Of a stretch of 64,000 bases of DNA, positions 29,639 to 38,157 are shown one piece after another (position 1 is the first letter of the stretch; every line of letters begins with the position of its first letter). The stretch is from Nonomuraea sp. NEAU-A123 (lineage in GTDB: Bacteria; Actinomycetota; Actinomycetes; Streptosporangiales; Streptosporangiaceae): assembly GCF_018603905.1 (NCBI RefSeq), contig NZ_JAHFZZ010000004.1:1-64000 (forward strand), read 5' to 3'. The position numbers and the translations under genes were made by a program. The notes beneath the pieces are model-generated. The model was not told the origin of the DNA and made no database searches. It worked only from the letters and a program-made list of their open reading frames with translations.

Positions 29639-29862
29639 ACCCCAGTGACGAGACAGCACCCGCCGATGTGAGGTGGCGGGTGAGCTGACCTCTGTGTATG
29701 TACAGGCTCAGAAGCTTGGCGGCTGGGCTGCGACCATCGACGAACCCGCCGACACCGCCGCGCCCGCGCTGAGAGAGGCGCGCTCCGGCTGGTTCGGCGC
29801 TCCCTGAAAACGCGTTCGCCGGTCCGATCGAGCCGCGCGTGTCCGGGAGGGCCCGATTGCTG

Positions 29863-31008
29863 TCAGCGGTACTGGCGGAAGAACTCCCGCACATCGTTGA
29901 CCAGGAGGTCGGGTGCCTCCATGGCGGCGAAGTGGCCGCCGCGGCTGAACTCGGTCCAGCGCACGACGTTGTGGTCGCGTTCGGCGAGGGGCCGAAGGGT
30001 GAGGTCATTGGGGAACACCGCCACCGCGGTCGGCACCGGAGACCGCGCCTGGGCCTGACCCCAGGTGCGGGCGCCTTCGTAGTAGATGCGGGCCGCGGAT
30101 CCGGCTGTGCCGGTCAGCCAGTACACCGAAACGTCGGTGAGGATCTGGTCGCGGTCGATGGCGTCTTCGGGCAGGCCGGCGCTCGGATCGGTCCATTCCT
30201 TGAACTTCTCGACGATCCACGCGAGCTGGCCCACGGGTGAGTCGGTGAGGGCGTAGGAGATCGTCTGCGGCCGGGTCGACTGGACGATGGCATAACCGGA
30301 CATGTCGCGGCCCCAGGTCGTCATGAGCCCGAGGCGGGCCTGGTCGGCCTCGGTGAGGCCGGCCAGCTCGGCCGGATCACCGGAGGGGAAGGTGCCCAGG
30401 TTGTTGACGTGCACGCCGATCACGTGATCGGGGTCGATGCGGCCGAGTTCGGGGGAGACGATCGCCCCGGTGTCCCCGCCCTGCGCGCCGTAGCGGTGGT
30501 AGCCGAGGCGTTGCATCAGCTCGGCCCAGGCGCGGGCCACCCGGCTGGTGTTCCAGCCCGCGGCGGCGAGTGGGCTGGAGAAGCCGAAGCCCGGCAGCGA
30601 CGGGGCTACCACGTGGAAGGCGTCGGCGGGGTCCCCGCCATGGCTCGCAGGGTCGGTCAACGGGCCGATGATCTTCATGAACTCCACGACCGAGCCCGGC
30701 CAGCCATGGGTGATGACGAGCGGCAGCGCTCCCGGCTCCGGCGAACGGACGTGCAGGAAGTGCACGATCTGTCCGTCGATGTCGGTGGTGAACTGCGGAA
30801 ACTCGTTCAGCCGCGCCTCGTGGGCGCGCCAGTCGTAACCGGTGCGCCAGTAGTCGGCCAAATCCTTCAGGTAGCCCAGCGGCACCCCGGCCTCCCAGCC
30901 GGCGCCGGGCAGTTCGTCCGGCCAACGGGTTTGGGCGAGCCGGTGACGCAGGTCGTCGAGGCGATCCTGAGGGATCTTGATCAGAAATGCGGTGATCTCT
31001 TCGCTCAT
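29863..31008 (-). CDS. Epoxide hydrolase (microsomal-type N-terminal domain)
   Basis: 381 residues. The EHN domain (about 1-105: [20 protein letters not shown]) is followed by an alpha/beta-hydrolase fold with the oxyanion motif [10 protein letters not shown]. The nucleophile Asp is in [11 protein letters not shown] and the His in [11 protein letters not shown]. It opens epoxides with water, probably for detoxification. An in-frame GTG at 31017 also exists; ATG 31008 fits family starts. It diverges from a WYL regulator across a palindromic site. Confidence 0.88.
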   Translation of the reverse strand: MSEEITAFLIKIPQDRLDDLRHRLAQTRWPDELPGAGWEAGVPLGYLKDLADYWRTGYDWRAHEARLNEFPQFTTDIDGQIVHFLHVRSPEPGALPLVITHGWPGSVVEFMKIIGPLTDPASHGGDPADAFHVVAPSLPGFGFSSPLAAAGWNTSRVARAWAELMQRLGYHRYGAQGGDTGAIVSPELGRIDPDHVIGVHVNNLGTFPSGDPAELAGLTEADQARLGLMTTWGRDMSGYAIVQSTRPQTISYALTDSPVGQLAWIVEKFKEWTDPSAGLPEDAIDRDQILTDVSVYWLTGTAGSAARIYYEGARTWGQAQARSPVPTAVAVFPNDLTLRPLAERDHNVVRWTEFSRGGHFAAMEAPDLLVNDVREFFRQYR

Positions 31009-31029
31009 GACAGCCACGCTATGAGCAGG

Positions 31030-31050
31030 CTAGGACAGCTTCTGCCCTAG
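31030..31050. promoter_or_regulatory. Operator candidate between epoxide hydrolase and WYL regulator
   Basis: A 21-bp near-palindrome with arms CTAGGACAG and CTGCCCTAG (8 of 9 paired) around CTT, centred in the 61-bp divergent gap. Confidence 0.6.
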
Positions 31051-31069
31051 GACGAGTAATCTGCGGAAC

Positions 31070-32020
31070 ATGTTGGAAACGTCCGCCCGGTTGCTGCAGT
31101 TGCTCTCGCTGCTGCAGACCCCGCGCGATTGGACCGGCGCCGACCTGGCGCAGCGCCTCGAGGTCGATGTGCGGACCGTGCGCCGCGACATCCAGAAACT
31201 CCGTGACCTCGGCTACCCGGTGCACGCCACCCCTGGCGCGGCCGGCTATCGGCTCGGCGCCGGAACGAAGCTCCCGCCGCTGCTGCTCGACGACGAGGAG
31301 GCCGTGGCCGTCGCCATCGGGCTGCGCACCGCCGCCAGCGGTACGGTCAGTGGCATCGAGGAAACCTCGCTACGCGCACTGGCCAAGCTCGAACAGGTAC
31401 TGCCGTCACGCGTACGGCACCGGGTCAACCTGCTGCACTCGGTCACCGTCACGGTCCCCACCGGCGGTCCCACCGTGGACCCGGACGTGCTGACCGTGCT
31501 CGCGGCCGCCTGCCGCGAGCACGAACGGCTCCGCTTCGACTATCGGAACCACGACGGCACCGACTCGGTACGCGACACCGAACCTCACCGGCTGGTCCAC
31601 ACGGGCCGGCGCTGGTACCTGGTGGGCTGGGACACCGACCGGCGCGACTGGCGCACCTACCGGGCCGACCGGATCCGTCCCCGCATCCCCACCGGCCCTC
31701 GCTTCACCCCCCGGCAGGCCCCCGACGTCGACCTCGCCGGCTACCTCGCGCACGGCGTCTCCACCGCCGCCTACCGCTACCAGGCCCGGATCACCCTGTA
31801 CGCGCCGGCCGAGACCGCCGCCGAACGGATCCCGCCCACCATCGGTGTCATCGAGGCCGTCGACCCGCACAGCTGCCTGCTCCATACGGGATCCAACTCA
31901 CTCGACGAGATCGCCGTTTACGTCGCGCTGTTCGGCTTCCGCTTCCGGATACACCAGCCACCCGAACTGATCGCGCACATCCGAGACCTCGCCGCCCGAC
32001 TCACCGACGCCATCGACTGA
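31070..32020 (+). CDS. YafY-type HTH/WYL-domain regulator
   Basis: 316 residues. DeoR-like HTH at about 4-60 (RLLQLLSLLQTPRDWTGADL, VDVRTVRRDIQKLRDLG). A WYL ligand-binding domain follows, with RRWYLVGWDTDRRDWRTYR, and a C-terminal WCX-like extension. Such proteins are ligand-responsive repressors or activators. Divergence from the epoxide hydrolase suggests that gene as target. Confidence 0.9.
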   Translation: MLETSARLLQLLSLLQTPRDWTGADLAQRLEVDVRTVRRDIQKLRDLGYPVHATPGAAGYRLGAGTKLPPLLLDDEEAVAVAIGLRTAASGTVSGIEETSLRALAKLEQVLPSRVRHRVNLLHSVTVTVPTGGPTVDPDVLTVLAAACREHERLRFDYRNHDGTDSVRDTEPHRLVHTGRRWYLVGWDTDRRDWRTYRADRIRPRIPTGPRFTPRQAPDVDLAGYLAHGVSTAAYRYQARITLYAPAETAAERIPPTIGVIEAVDPHSCLLHTGSNSLDEIAVYVALFGFRFRIHQPPELIAHIRDLAARLTDAID

Positions 32021-32144
32021 GTTCCCGTTTGCGTCACCCGATCAGGCTGGTGTCCACCGTGGGCTCAGAGGTGGCTCGCCGCGAACCTGCCCGGGGTGGC
32101 ACGTTCGGGAGCTGGGCGCACGGCGAACGTCCCTCGTCACAGCA

Positions 32145-33035
32145 TCAGATCACTTCCTGGAGCACGTCGTCGACCGGTGTGGCGCCCACGCCGAGAATCT
32201 TCTCGGTCTCGGAGTAGTCGATGACGAACGGGTGGCCGGGCTTGGTGAGCACTTCGTGCAGTTCTGCCCAGAACGGCTCAGTGAACGCGAGCAGGGTCAG
32301 ATCGCGTTCGGTCATCTCTTCCACCCGTGGCGCCGGTGCCCCCGCGAGTCCGGCGAGTCGCCCGGCCAGTTCCCGCACCGACAGGGTCGAGGTGGGTGCG
32401 TGCCAGGCCCGGCCGTACGCCTGCTCGTTGCGGCTCGCGGCGACCAGCGTGCGTGCGGTGTCGCCGATCGCCGAGTAGCTGTGCGGTATGTCGAGTTCCT
32501 GCGGCACCACGGCAAGCCTGCCTTCAAGGACTTGCCGCTGCACCATGAGACTGAACACCGAGAAGGCGCCGGCGCCGTAGAACTGAGCGGCCCGCACCTC
32601 GGTGACCTTCACCCCTGAAGCGGCGGCTTCCTCCCAGACAAGCGCCCTGGTCCGCCCCTTGGGCCCGGTCGCGGCCAGCGGGAAGTCCGGCCTGATCGGC
32701 CCGTCCACCGGCCCGTAGGCGTAGAGGTTGCCGAGCATGACGTAGGCGACCCCGGTCCGCTTCACTGCGGTGAGCAGTGACGCCGACAAGATCGGAAACT
32801 GCTCGGGCCAGGTGTGGTACGGCGGCGCGGCGGTGGTGAACAGCGTGTCCGCCCCCTCCGTCAACTCGGTGAGCCGATCGGCGTCGGTCGCGTCCGCGGC
32901 GACCTTGTCGATGAGCGGATGCTCGGGCCCTCCACCAGTACGGCTGATCATTCGCACCCGCTCGCCGTCCTCGGCCAGCAGCAGAGCGGTCTTCGACGCG
33001 GTGGCCCCGCGACCCACGATCACATGAAATGTCAT
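32145..33035 (-). CDS. NAD-dependent epimerase/dehydratase-like protein
   Basis: 296 residues. Rossmann start FHVIVGRGATASKTALLLAE and extended-SDR features (TTAAPPYHTWPE, MLGNLYAYGPVDGP, HSYSAIGDTARTLVAA). The canonical YxxxK is not intact (YAYGP), so catalytic activity is uncertain. It diverges from the GlxA-type regulator with a 71-bp gap, which makes it that regulator's probable target. Confidence 0.8.
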   Translation of the reverse strand: MTFHVIVGRGATASKTALLLAEDGERVRMISRTGGGPEHPLIDKVAADATDADRLTELTEGADTLFTTAAPPYHTWPEQFPILSASLLTAVKRTGVAYVMLGNLYAYGPVDGPIRPDFPLAATGPKGRTRALVWEEAAASGVKVTEVRAAQFYGAGAFSVFSLMVQRQVLEGRLAVVPQELDIPHSYSAIGDTARTLVAASRNEQAYGRAWHAPTSTLSVRELAGRLAGLAGAPAPRVEEMTERDLTLLAFTEPFWAELHEVLTKPGHPFVIDYSETEKILGVGATPVDDVLQEVI

Positions 33036-33106
33036 GAGGACAACGGTGCCGACTGGCGGCCTCGTAGCATAGTGGCCGGAATGCCGACTATCCGGAGGAT
33101 CTGGCC

Positions 33107-34075
33107 ATGCACCGTGTCGCCGCCGTCATCGTGCCCCCCGTGCTGAGCTTCGACGTCTCGATCCCCCTCATGGTGTTCAACAGCGTTCCCGACTATGACG
33201 TGCGCGTCTGTACGGCGCGGCCCGGCCCGGTGCCGACCGTCGGGGGCCCCGACATCGTGGTGACGGATGGCCTGGACACGGTGCAGGATGCCGACACGGT
33301 GATCGCCGTCGGCAGCGGCGGCGAACCGGCTCCCCCGGAGGTCCTCGACACCTTGAGGAAAGCCGCGGACAGCGGCGCACGAATCGCCTCCCTGTGTACG
33401 GGCGCGTTCGTACTGGCCCAGGCCGGCCTGCTCGACGGGCGCCGCGCCACCACCCACTGGGGGCTGGCCGGTGACCTCGCCACCCGCTTCCCATCGATCG
33501 ATGTCCAGCCCAACCTCCTTTTCGTCGAGGACGGCGGCATCTTCACCTCGGCGGGCGCCGCAGCCGCCATCGACCTGTGCCTGCATCTGGTCAGGATCGA
33601 CTACGGCGCGGCGGTCGCCAACACGGCCGCGCGGCTCGCAGTCGTCCCTCCCGTGCGGCCGGGCGGACAGGCCCAGTTCATCGAGACCCCCCTGCCTCCT
33701 GAGCGCGGCACCTCACTCGCCCCCACCCGGGCCTGGGCGCTCGCGCACCTCGATCGCCCACTCACCCTGGCCGAGCTGGCCGGTCAAGCCAAGACGAGCG
33801 TGCGGACCCTGACCAGACGCTTCCACGCGGAGACCGGGCTGAGCCCGCTCCAGTGGCTGCTGCATCGGCGCATCGACCGGGCCAGAGAGCTGCTGGAGAC
33901 CACCGAGCTGCCCATGGATCAGGTGGCAGATAAGAGCGGTCTGGGCAGTGCGGATTCCCTTCGCAAGCACATGGTCGGCCGGGTCGGGCTCACTCCCCGG
34001 GCGTATCGTGCGAGCTTCACCCGGGTGCCGACTGGCACCTCCCCTGAGCCCGGCAACATGACCAGCTTGCGGTAG
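33107..34075 (+). CDS. GlxA-family AraC-type regulator with DJ-1/PfpI domain
   Basis: 322 residues. The N-terminal class I amidotransferase-like domain (about 1-170) keeps the nucleophile-elbow Cys in ASLCTGAFVLAQAGLLDGRRATTHW. The C-terminal AraC HTH pair is at about 210-305 (LTLAELAGQAKTSVRTLTRRF, LLETTELPMDQVADKSGLGS, LTPRAYR). GGAGGA precedes the ATG. Probably controls the divergent epimerase-like gene. Confidence 0.9.
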   Translation: MHRVAAVIVPPVLSFDVSIPLMVFNSVPDYDVRVCTARPGPVPTVGGPDIVVTDGLDTVQDADTVIAVGSGGEPAPPEVLDTLRKAADSGARIASLCTGAFVLAQAGLLDGRRATTHWGLAGDLATRFPSIDVQPNLLFVEDGGIFTSAGAAAAIDLCLHLVRIDYGAAVANTAARLAVVPPVRPGGQAQFIETPLPPERGTSLAPTRAWALAHLDRPLTLAELAGQAKTSVRTLTRRFHAETGLSPLQWLLHRRIDRARELLETTELPMDQVADKSGLGSADSLRKHMVGRVGLTPRAYRASFTRVPTGTSPEPGNMTSLR

Positions 34076-34275
34076 CGCTCCACGTCGGTGATGCCACGAG
34101 GATCACGAGTAGCCGCACCTTCCGCCATGGGCGCCACCGCTGGACGCTGAGTCGGCCCACGCGAAGAAGCGGCGGGTTCTTGGCGAGGTTCGATTCCGCT
34201 GTGAGCAAGCGGGCGGCGAGGGTGGCGGTGCCGAAGCTTCGGGGTGCCCAGGGTGAATGACGCGGTCGGCTTCGG

Positions 34276-34488
34276 TTAGAAGTCGAATTCGCCGTTTTTG
34301 GCGCCGTCCATAAAGGCTGCCCAGACCGACCCGCTCACTACGTATGGCGCCAAGTCGGGCCGCTCGGTGTCTCTGAAGGCGACACGGCCGCCGCTCAGAG
34401 AGGCCACCTCGATGCAGTCTCCACCATTGGCGCCGGATTTGGCGGCTTTGCGCCAGATGGCGGCGGCCAACTCGTCATGGACGTTCAT
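34276..34488 (-). CDS. DUF397 protein
   Basis: 70 residues with the DUF397 pattern: IWRKAAKSGANGGDCIEVA, VAFRDTERPDLAPYVVS, WAAFMDGAKNGEFDF. In actinomycetes these small proteins pair with XRE/DUF5753 regulators, as here, where the start overlaps the upstream gene's end by 14 bp. WhiJ/BldB-like developmental control is known for such pairs in Streptomyces; the target here is unknown. Confidence 0.9.
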   Translation of the reverse strand: MNVHDELAAAIWRKAAKSGANGGDCIEVASLSGGRVAFRDTERPDLAPYVVSGSVWAAFMDGAKNGEFDF

Positions 34489-35245
34489 AGGTCACCATCT
34501 TCTCGCGTATCGCGTCTTCCGTCTCGTTCACCGGTCGGGCCCATGACCGGATCGCGTCGTATCTGACACTAACCGTCCGCACCTTGTCTTCGCGATCGGT
34601 CACCTCACCATCCGCGGCTGAGTCCAGGTAGATGGTGTCTCCGCCTTTGAGCGGTGACGCGATGACGAACCCGCCCAGCAGGCCGATCGTCGGTACTGCG
34701 GCCATCGGAACCACCTGCAACGTGATGCATGGATGGCTCAACAGCTTCACCAGATGCTCGAGCTGTTCCTTCATCACCTCTGGCCCGCCGATGGGTCTCG
34801 AGAGAACGACCTCGTCGATGATGGCTGAGTAGATGGGGGGAGCGGAGCGTGTGAAGATCACCTGTCGTGCCAATCGAGCCTCAAGTGCCTCGTTGACCTG
34901 ATCCTCAGTAATGCCTGGTTGCCCCTGCAGAACAGCCCGGGCATATCCCCTGGTCTGGAGAAGCCCAGGGATGACCAGGGGCTGCCAGGTCCGCAGGGTG
35001 CACGCCTCGCCCTCGATCTTCGGCCACTCGCGGAACCACGCGGGGCTCGCCGTCTTGGTCACCAAGGGCCAGAGCCGGATGAGCTCGCCTTTGAGGCCGA
35101 GAAACCTCTCCACCCCCTCCGTGAACTCGAGGCTTGGCGTGCTATCCGAGGGCCGCTGGGGAACGTACGTCACCGCGGCCGGCCACCGAGTCGTATGGGC
35201 GGATCTGAAGACGCCACCCGCGTTCGTGCATATTGCCTCGCCCAC
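34475..35245 (-). CDS. DUF5753 regulator lacking a recognisable HTH
   Basis: 256 residues. The DUF5753 part is complete from about residue 80: CTLRTWQPLVIPGLLQTRGYARAVL, QVIFTRSAPPIYSAIIDEVVLSRP, and the C-terminal VSVRYDAIRSWARPVNETE. The ~50 residues before FTEGVERFLGLKGELIRLW, where an XRE HTH should be, are only partly HTH-like (LGEAIC-type start, then divergent sequence). It seems to have lost or scrambled its DNA-binding domain. It overlaps the DUF397 gene. Confidence 0.75.
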   Translation of the reverse strand: MGEAICTNAGGVFRSAHTTRWPAAVTYVPQRPSDSTPSLEFTEGVERFLGLKGELIRLWPLVTKTASPAWFREWPKIEGEACTLRTWQPLVIPGLLQTRGYARAVLQGQPGITEDQVNEALEARLARQVIFTRSAPPIYSAIIDEVVLSRPIGGPEVMKEQLEHLVKLLSHPCITLQVVPMAAVPTIGLLGGFVIASPLKGGDTIYLDSAADGEVTDREDKVRTVSVRYDAIRSWARPVNETEDAIREKMVTYERP

Positions 35246-35308
35246 AGGCTAATGGCTTATCGCCAAACCAGCTCATTTCAGTGAACGTTTACCCGCGATC
35301 CGCTGCCG

Positions 35309-36982
35309 TCAGGCGTACTCGATGAGGATCGGCTCCCCAGTGATGTGCAGGGTTTCGCCCGGACTCGGGTGGTCGACCCGGCCGTCCAAATGGCGTACGG
35401 AGATGACGGCGGCGTTCGCACGGATCGCCGCGGCGCCGGACTGGGTCCACTGGACAGCCGCAGGATGAGCGGCTGCGCCGGAGCCGATGGTGAACTCGCA
35501 CTGCCAGGCGTTGCTGGGTAACCCGGCTGAGAGCCCGTGCCCGCAGGAACGGCTCTGCGCCGAGGCGAGCCAGCTCTGCAGCGTCTCCACCGCGCGGGCG
35601 GCTGCCGTCGGCTTCCCGCCCTCCGCCTGCAGCACGATGGGGATCTTCGTACCGCCCCAGTTGTAGAAGTACATCCGTTCCAAGTGATAGTTGCGGGCGT
35701 ACATGCCGACGAGGAAGAAGCGGACCGCGTAGTTCCGTGCCATGGCCTGATCCAACGGCTGCTGCAGCGCGATCGTGTACGTCGTCCCGGTGTTCCACAA
35801 CCTGGGGTGGACCCCAGCCTCATGGAAGAGGCGGTCGACGGCACCCAGTAGGTCGAGCATCGTCTCGGGCGGGTCGGTCGCGGCCTGCTGGTACAGCTTG
35901 ATGCCCGCGACGTCACAGTGGTCGTATCCGCCCAGTTCGGCGAAGCGTTGCAGTATTTGCCGGCCCTCGGCCGTCCAGAGGTTGCCCATCCCGGGGCACA
36001 CGATTGTGGCCTTCGGGTCGATCGAACGGATGATCGCGCTGGCCCGCCGGGTCATCACTACCAGCGTCTCCGGCGTTCCGGTGTACATCCGCTTGTCGCT
36101 GGCCAGGACCCACAACTCGTAGGCATTGATCCGGCCGCGATACCGGTGCGCCAGCGCCCGGATGAAGCGGTCCCATTCGGCGAGGTCGTCCGGTGGGGCC
36201 GAGCGGGCGCCCTCGGGATAGACCGAGTGAGCGCCATCGGGCGCCGCCCACGCCGGGGTGCCGCCGGCGACGTACAGCGCGGGCAGGCCGGCCCGCTGCG
36301 CGCCCGCCACCAGGCTGTCGAGCGTTCGCCAATCGAAGACGCCGCGTTGCGGTTCGACTTGGGACCAGCGCGTCTCGCTGTCCCAGAACCGGACCGCCCC
36401 GAGGTCGAAGTCGGGCATGGCGCCGCTCGAACTGTTCAACGTGGCCCCGAACAGCGTGCGTGGCACTGGCTCCGGCGGCAGCGCCCAGGCCGGGCCGCTG
36501 ATCTGCTGCTCGATGCCGGGGCCGCCGCTTTGCGCCGGTGCGGGCTGCGCCGGCGAGCGCAGCACGATGACGGTCGCGGTCAGCACGATGGAGAAGACGA
36601 CAGCCGTCGCGGCGAGGGCACGGGCGTGTCGGCGGATCGGTCCGGGTCGCTCGGCCGGCGCTTCGGGCGGGGGCGTCTCTTCTACCTCCTTGGGCGGCGC
36701 GGGCTCCTCTTCCTCCTTGGGCGGCGCGGGCTCCGCCGCCTCGGATGCGACGGCCCACTCGGCGTACAGCCGGTTCATGGTGGCCCAGTCGGCGCCGCAC
36801 GCCCGCGCGATGCTCTCGATCGCGCCGAAGGTCTGTGGTACCGACAGGCCCACGCAGTAGCGGTGCACCGCCGACTTGCTGACGTTCGCCTTACGGCCGA
36901 TTGCCGCGTAGCTGTAACCGCTGCGGTCTTTGAGCTCGGTGAGGAGCTCACCGAGCCGTCTCTGATGCGCGCCGTCACTCAC
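35309..36982 (-). CDS. Transmembrane one-component regulator: XRE HTH fused to extracellular glycosidase-like domain
   Basis: 557 residues. An XRE-type HTH at about 8-50 (YSYAAIGRKANVSKSAVHRY) is followed by a Pro/Glu linker with two PPKEEEE-like repeats, a membrane helix at about 121-141 and a Pro/Ala stalk. A GH39/GH5-like TIM-barrel follows (RFWDSETRWSQVEPQRGVFD, YVAGGTPAWA, DDLAEWDRFIRALAHRYRGR). At the acid/base site, where relatives have W-N-E-P, it reads YELWVLASDK (288-297). At the nucleophile site, where WNTE is usual, it reads LWNTGTTY (395-402). It therefore looks like a sugar-binding pseudo-enzyme reporting to DNA. The divergent secreted gene is the obvious target. Confidence 0.8.
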   Translation of the reverse strand: MSDGAHQRRLGELLTELKDRSGYSYAAIGRKANVSKSAVHRYCVGLSVPQTFGAIESIARACGADWATMNRLYAEWAVASEAAEPAPPKEEEEPAPPKEVEETPPPEAPAERPGPIRRHARALAATAVVFSIVLTATVIVLRSPAQPAPAQSGGPGIEQQISGPAWALPPEPVPRTLFGATLNSSSGAMPDFDLGAVRFWDSETRWSQVEPQRGVFDWRTLDSLVAGAQRAGLPALYVAGGTPAWAAPDGAHSVYPEGARSAPPDDLAEWDRFIRALAHRYRGRINAYELWVLASDKRMYTGTPETLVVMTRRASAIIRSIDPKATIVCPGMGNLWTAEGRQILQRFAELGGYDHCDVAGIKLYQQAATDPPETMLDLLGAVDRLFHEAGVHPRLWNTGTTYTIALQQPLDQAMARNYAVRFFLVGMYARNYHLERMYFYNWGGTKIPIVLQAEGGKPTAAARAVETLQSWLASAQSRSCGHGLSAGLPSNAWQCEFTIGSGAAAHPAAVQWTQSGAAAIRANAAVISVRHLDGRVDHPSPGETLHITGEPILIEYA

Positions 36983-37010
36983 CGTGCCAGCCCTTCAGAC
37001 CGCGCCAGGA

Positions 37011-37290
37011 CCGTCCCAGACGGCCGAACCGTTGCATGTCAGAGCCCAGATGACATCCCATGGTCCCGGACGCCCGGGACATTGTGGCCTACTCCTGGCC
37101 AGCGTGCCAAGCGGCAATGACGGCACGTGACAACCCACCGCCGGAGAGGAACCACCTGGCGTCGGTCGTGGTCGGCGACGGTGTGAGTCACCGGGGACAT
37201 CCGTCCCATGGTCGTACGTCGGCGCAGCTCAGAGGCCGGTTTTGCTCCCAGCGTCCCAGGGACGCGTCGGCATGTAGCGCTGGGACGAGG
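37011..37290. promoter_or_regulatory. Divergent control region with repeated CRTCCCAK motif
   Basis: The 404-bp gap between the membrane regulator and the secreted protein has no gene I can support. It carries five copies of CRTCCCA(G/T): 37013 (CGTCCCAG), 37054 (CATCCCAT), 37202 (CGTCCCAT), 37252 (CGTCCCAG) and one inverted, CTGGGACG, near 37280. A further GTCCCGG-ACGC-CCGGGAC inverted repeat lies at 37063-37080. Multiple spaced copies suggest a cooperative operator. Confidence 0.5.
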
Positions 37291-37386
37291 GATCTGTGAG
37301 TCTGCACGCATCGGGGATGGAGTGGCCGGTACGCGCCGGCGCTCAAACGTCATCGCCATACGCCAGACCACGAGTTAGGACATCTC

Positions 37387-38019
37387 ATGGCATCAGGCAA
37401 GTCCCGGGGGCTCCGCCACATCGCGATCCTATTCGCGGTGGCCGTAGCGGCGGTCGGCTTACCGGCTCCCACCGCGGCGAGCGCGGACGACGCGCCCAGC
37501 GCCCAAGTCCAGGTCCAGGTCCAGGTCCAGCCGACGATCGGAGACGACGGCAAGCCGACGAATCTCGCACCGAAGCCCACCGGCCTCACTCCACTACAGC
37601 CCACCCCCAACGCGACACCCAGCGTCGAAGGTTCCACCGCGGCGACGGTCCTTGTCGAGTGTTGCGGTCTGGTCGTCCGCTACGACAGCATCCAGAACCT
37701 CGTCGTCGCGGCGAACATCAACGCCACCAACGTCGGCAAGGGGTCGAACTGCAACATCTGGAACTGGGGCGGCGGCAACGTCTGGAATCCAGTGAACCCC
37801 GGCGGGAACTGTGACACCAGAAGCATGAACGGCCACACCTACAGCTGGGCGATCTGGTCGGACACCGATGCGTTCACCGTCCAGTACGAGGCGTACTGGC
37901 TGAACTTCCATGGATCGTGGCGCAGACTGGGCGCCAACGTCTACACCAAGATCAATGGCGCGGAGACGGCGAAGTGCTACAGAGAGTCGGATGGCGTCAA
38001 CTGCTACGTCGTCTACTAG
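37387..38019 (+). CDS. Secreted small protein of unknown function
   Basis: 210 residues. A Sec signal peptide (hydrophobic IAILFAVAVAAVGL, cleavage near ASA-DD) is followed by a Val-Gln repeat (AQVQVQVQVQP) and Pro/Thr linker. The mature C-terminal domain of ~125 residues is rich in Trp, Asn and Cys (ECCGLVVRYDS, SNCNIWNWGGGNVWNP, HTYSWAIWSDTDAF, CYRESDGVNCYVVY); six cysteines could form three disulfides. Aromatic residues suggest carbohydrate or wall binding, which is a guess. A purine-rich TAGGAC precedes the ATG. It ends in a hairpin. Confidence 0.8.
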   Translation: MASGKSRGLRHIAILFAVAVAAVGLPAPTAASADDAPSAQVQVQVQVQPTIGDDGKPTNLAPKPTGLTPLQPTPNATPSVEGSTAATVLVECCGLVVRYDSIQNLVVAANINATNVGKGSNCNIWNWGGGNVWNPVNPGGNCDTRSMNGHTYSWAIWSDTDAFTVQYEAYWLNFHGSWRRLGANVYTKINGAETAKCYRESDGVNCYVVY

Positions 38020-38020
38020 C

Positions 38021-38043
38021 TGGCCGGCTGATCAGCCCGGCCA
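38021..38043 (+). terminator. Terminator of the secreted-protein gene
   Basis: TGGCCGG/CCGGCCA arms enclosing the self-complementary CTGATCAG, directly after the stop codon. Confidence 0.7.
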
Positions 38044-38157
38044 CGTAGTTCAGCGTTGAACGCGACAAAGAGCTTCTGGTGTTGACGGTGATGGTTGTGG
38101 TGATCAACCCGTCCGCCAGGAGCTCTGCCATGTCATGAGGCAAACGCTGGTCATCCA

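Noticed and set aside
37060..37299. An 80-codon frame in the regulator/secreted-protein gap
   Set aside because: No ribosome site, biased composition, and it covers the repeated operator motifs.
38069..38126. Inverted repeat AGAGCTTCTGG/CCAGGAGCTCT (10 of 11), possible IS remnant
   Set aside because: Only 36 bp between the arms, no transposase sequence nearby; could equally be a hairpin.
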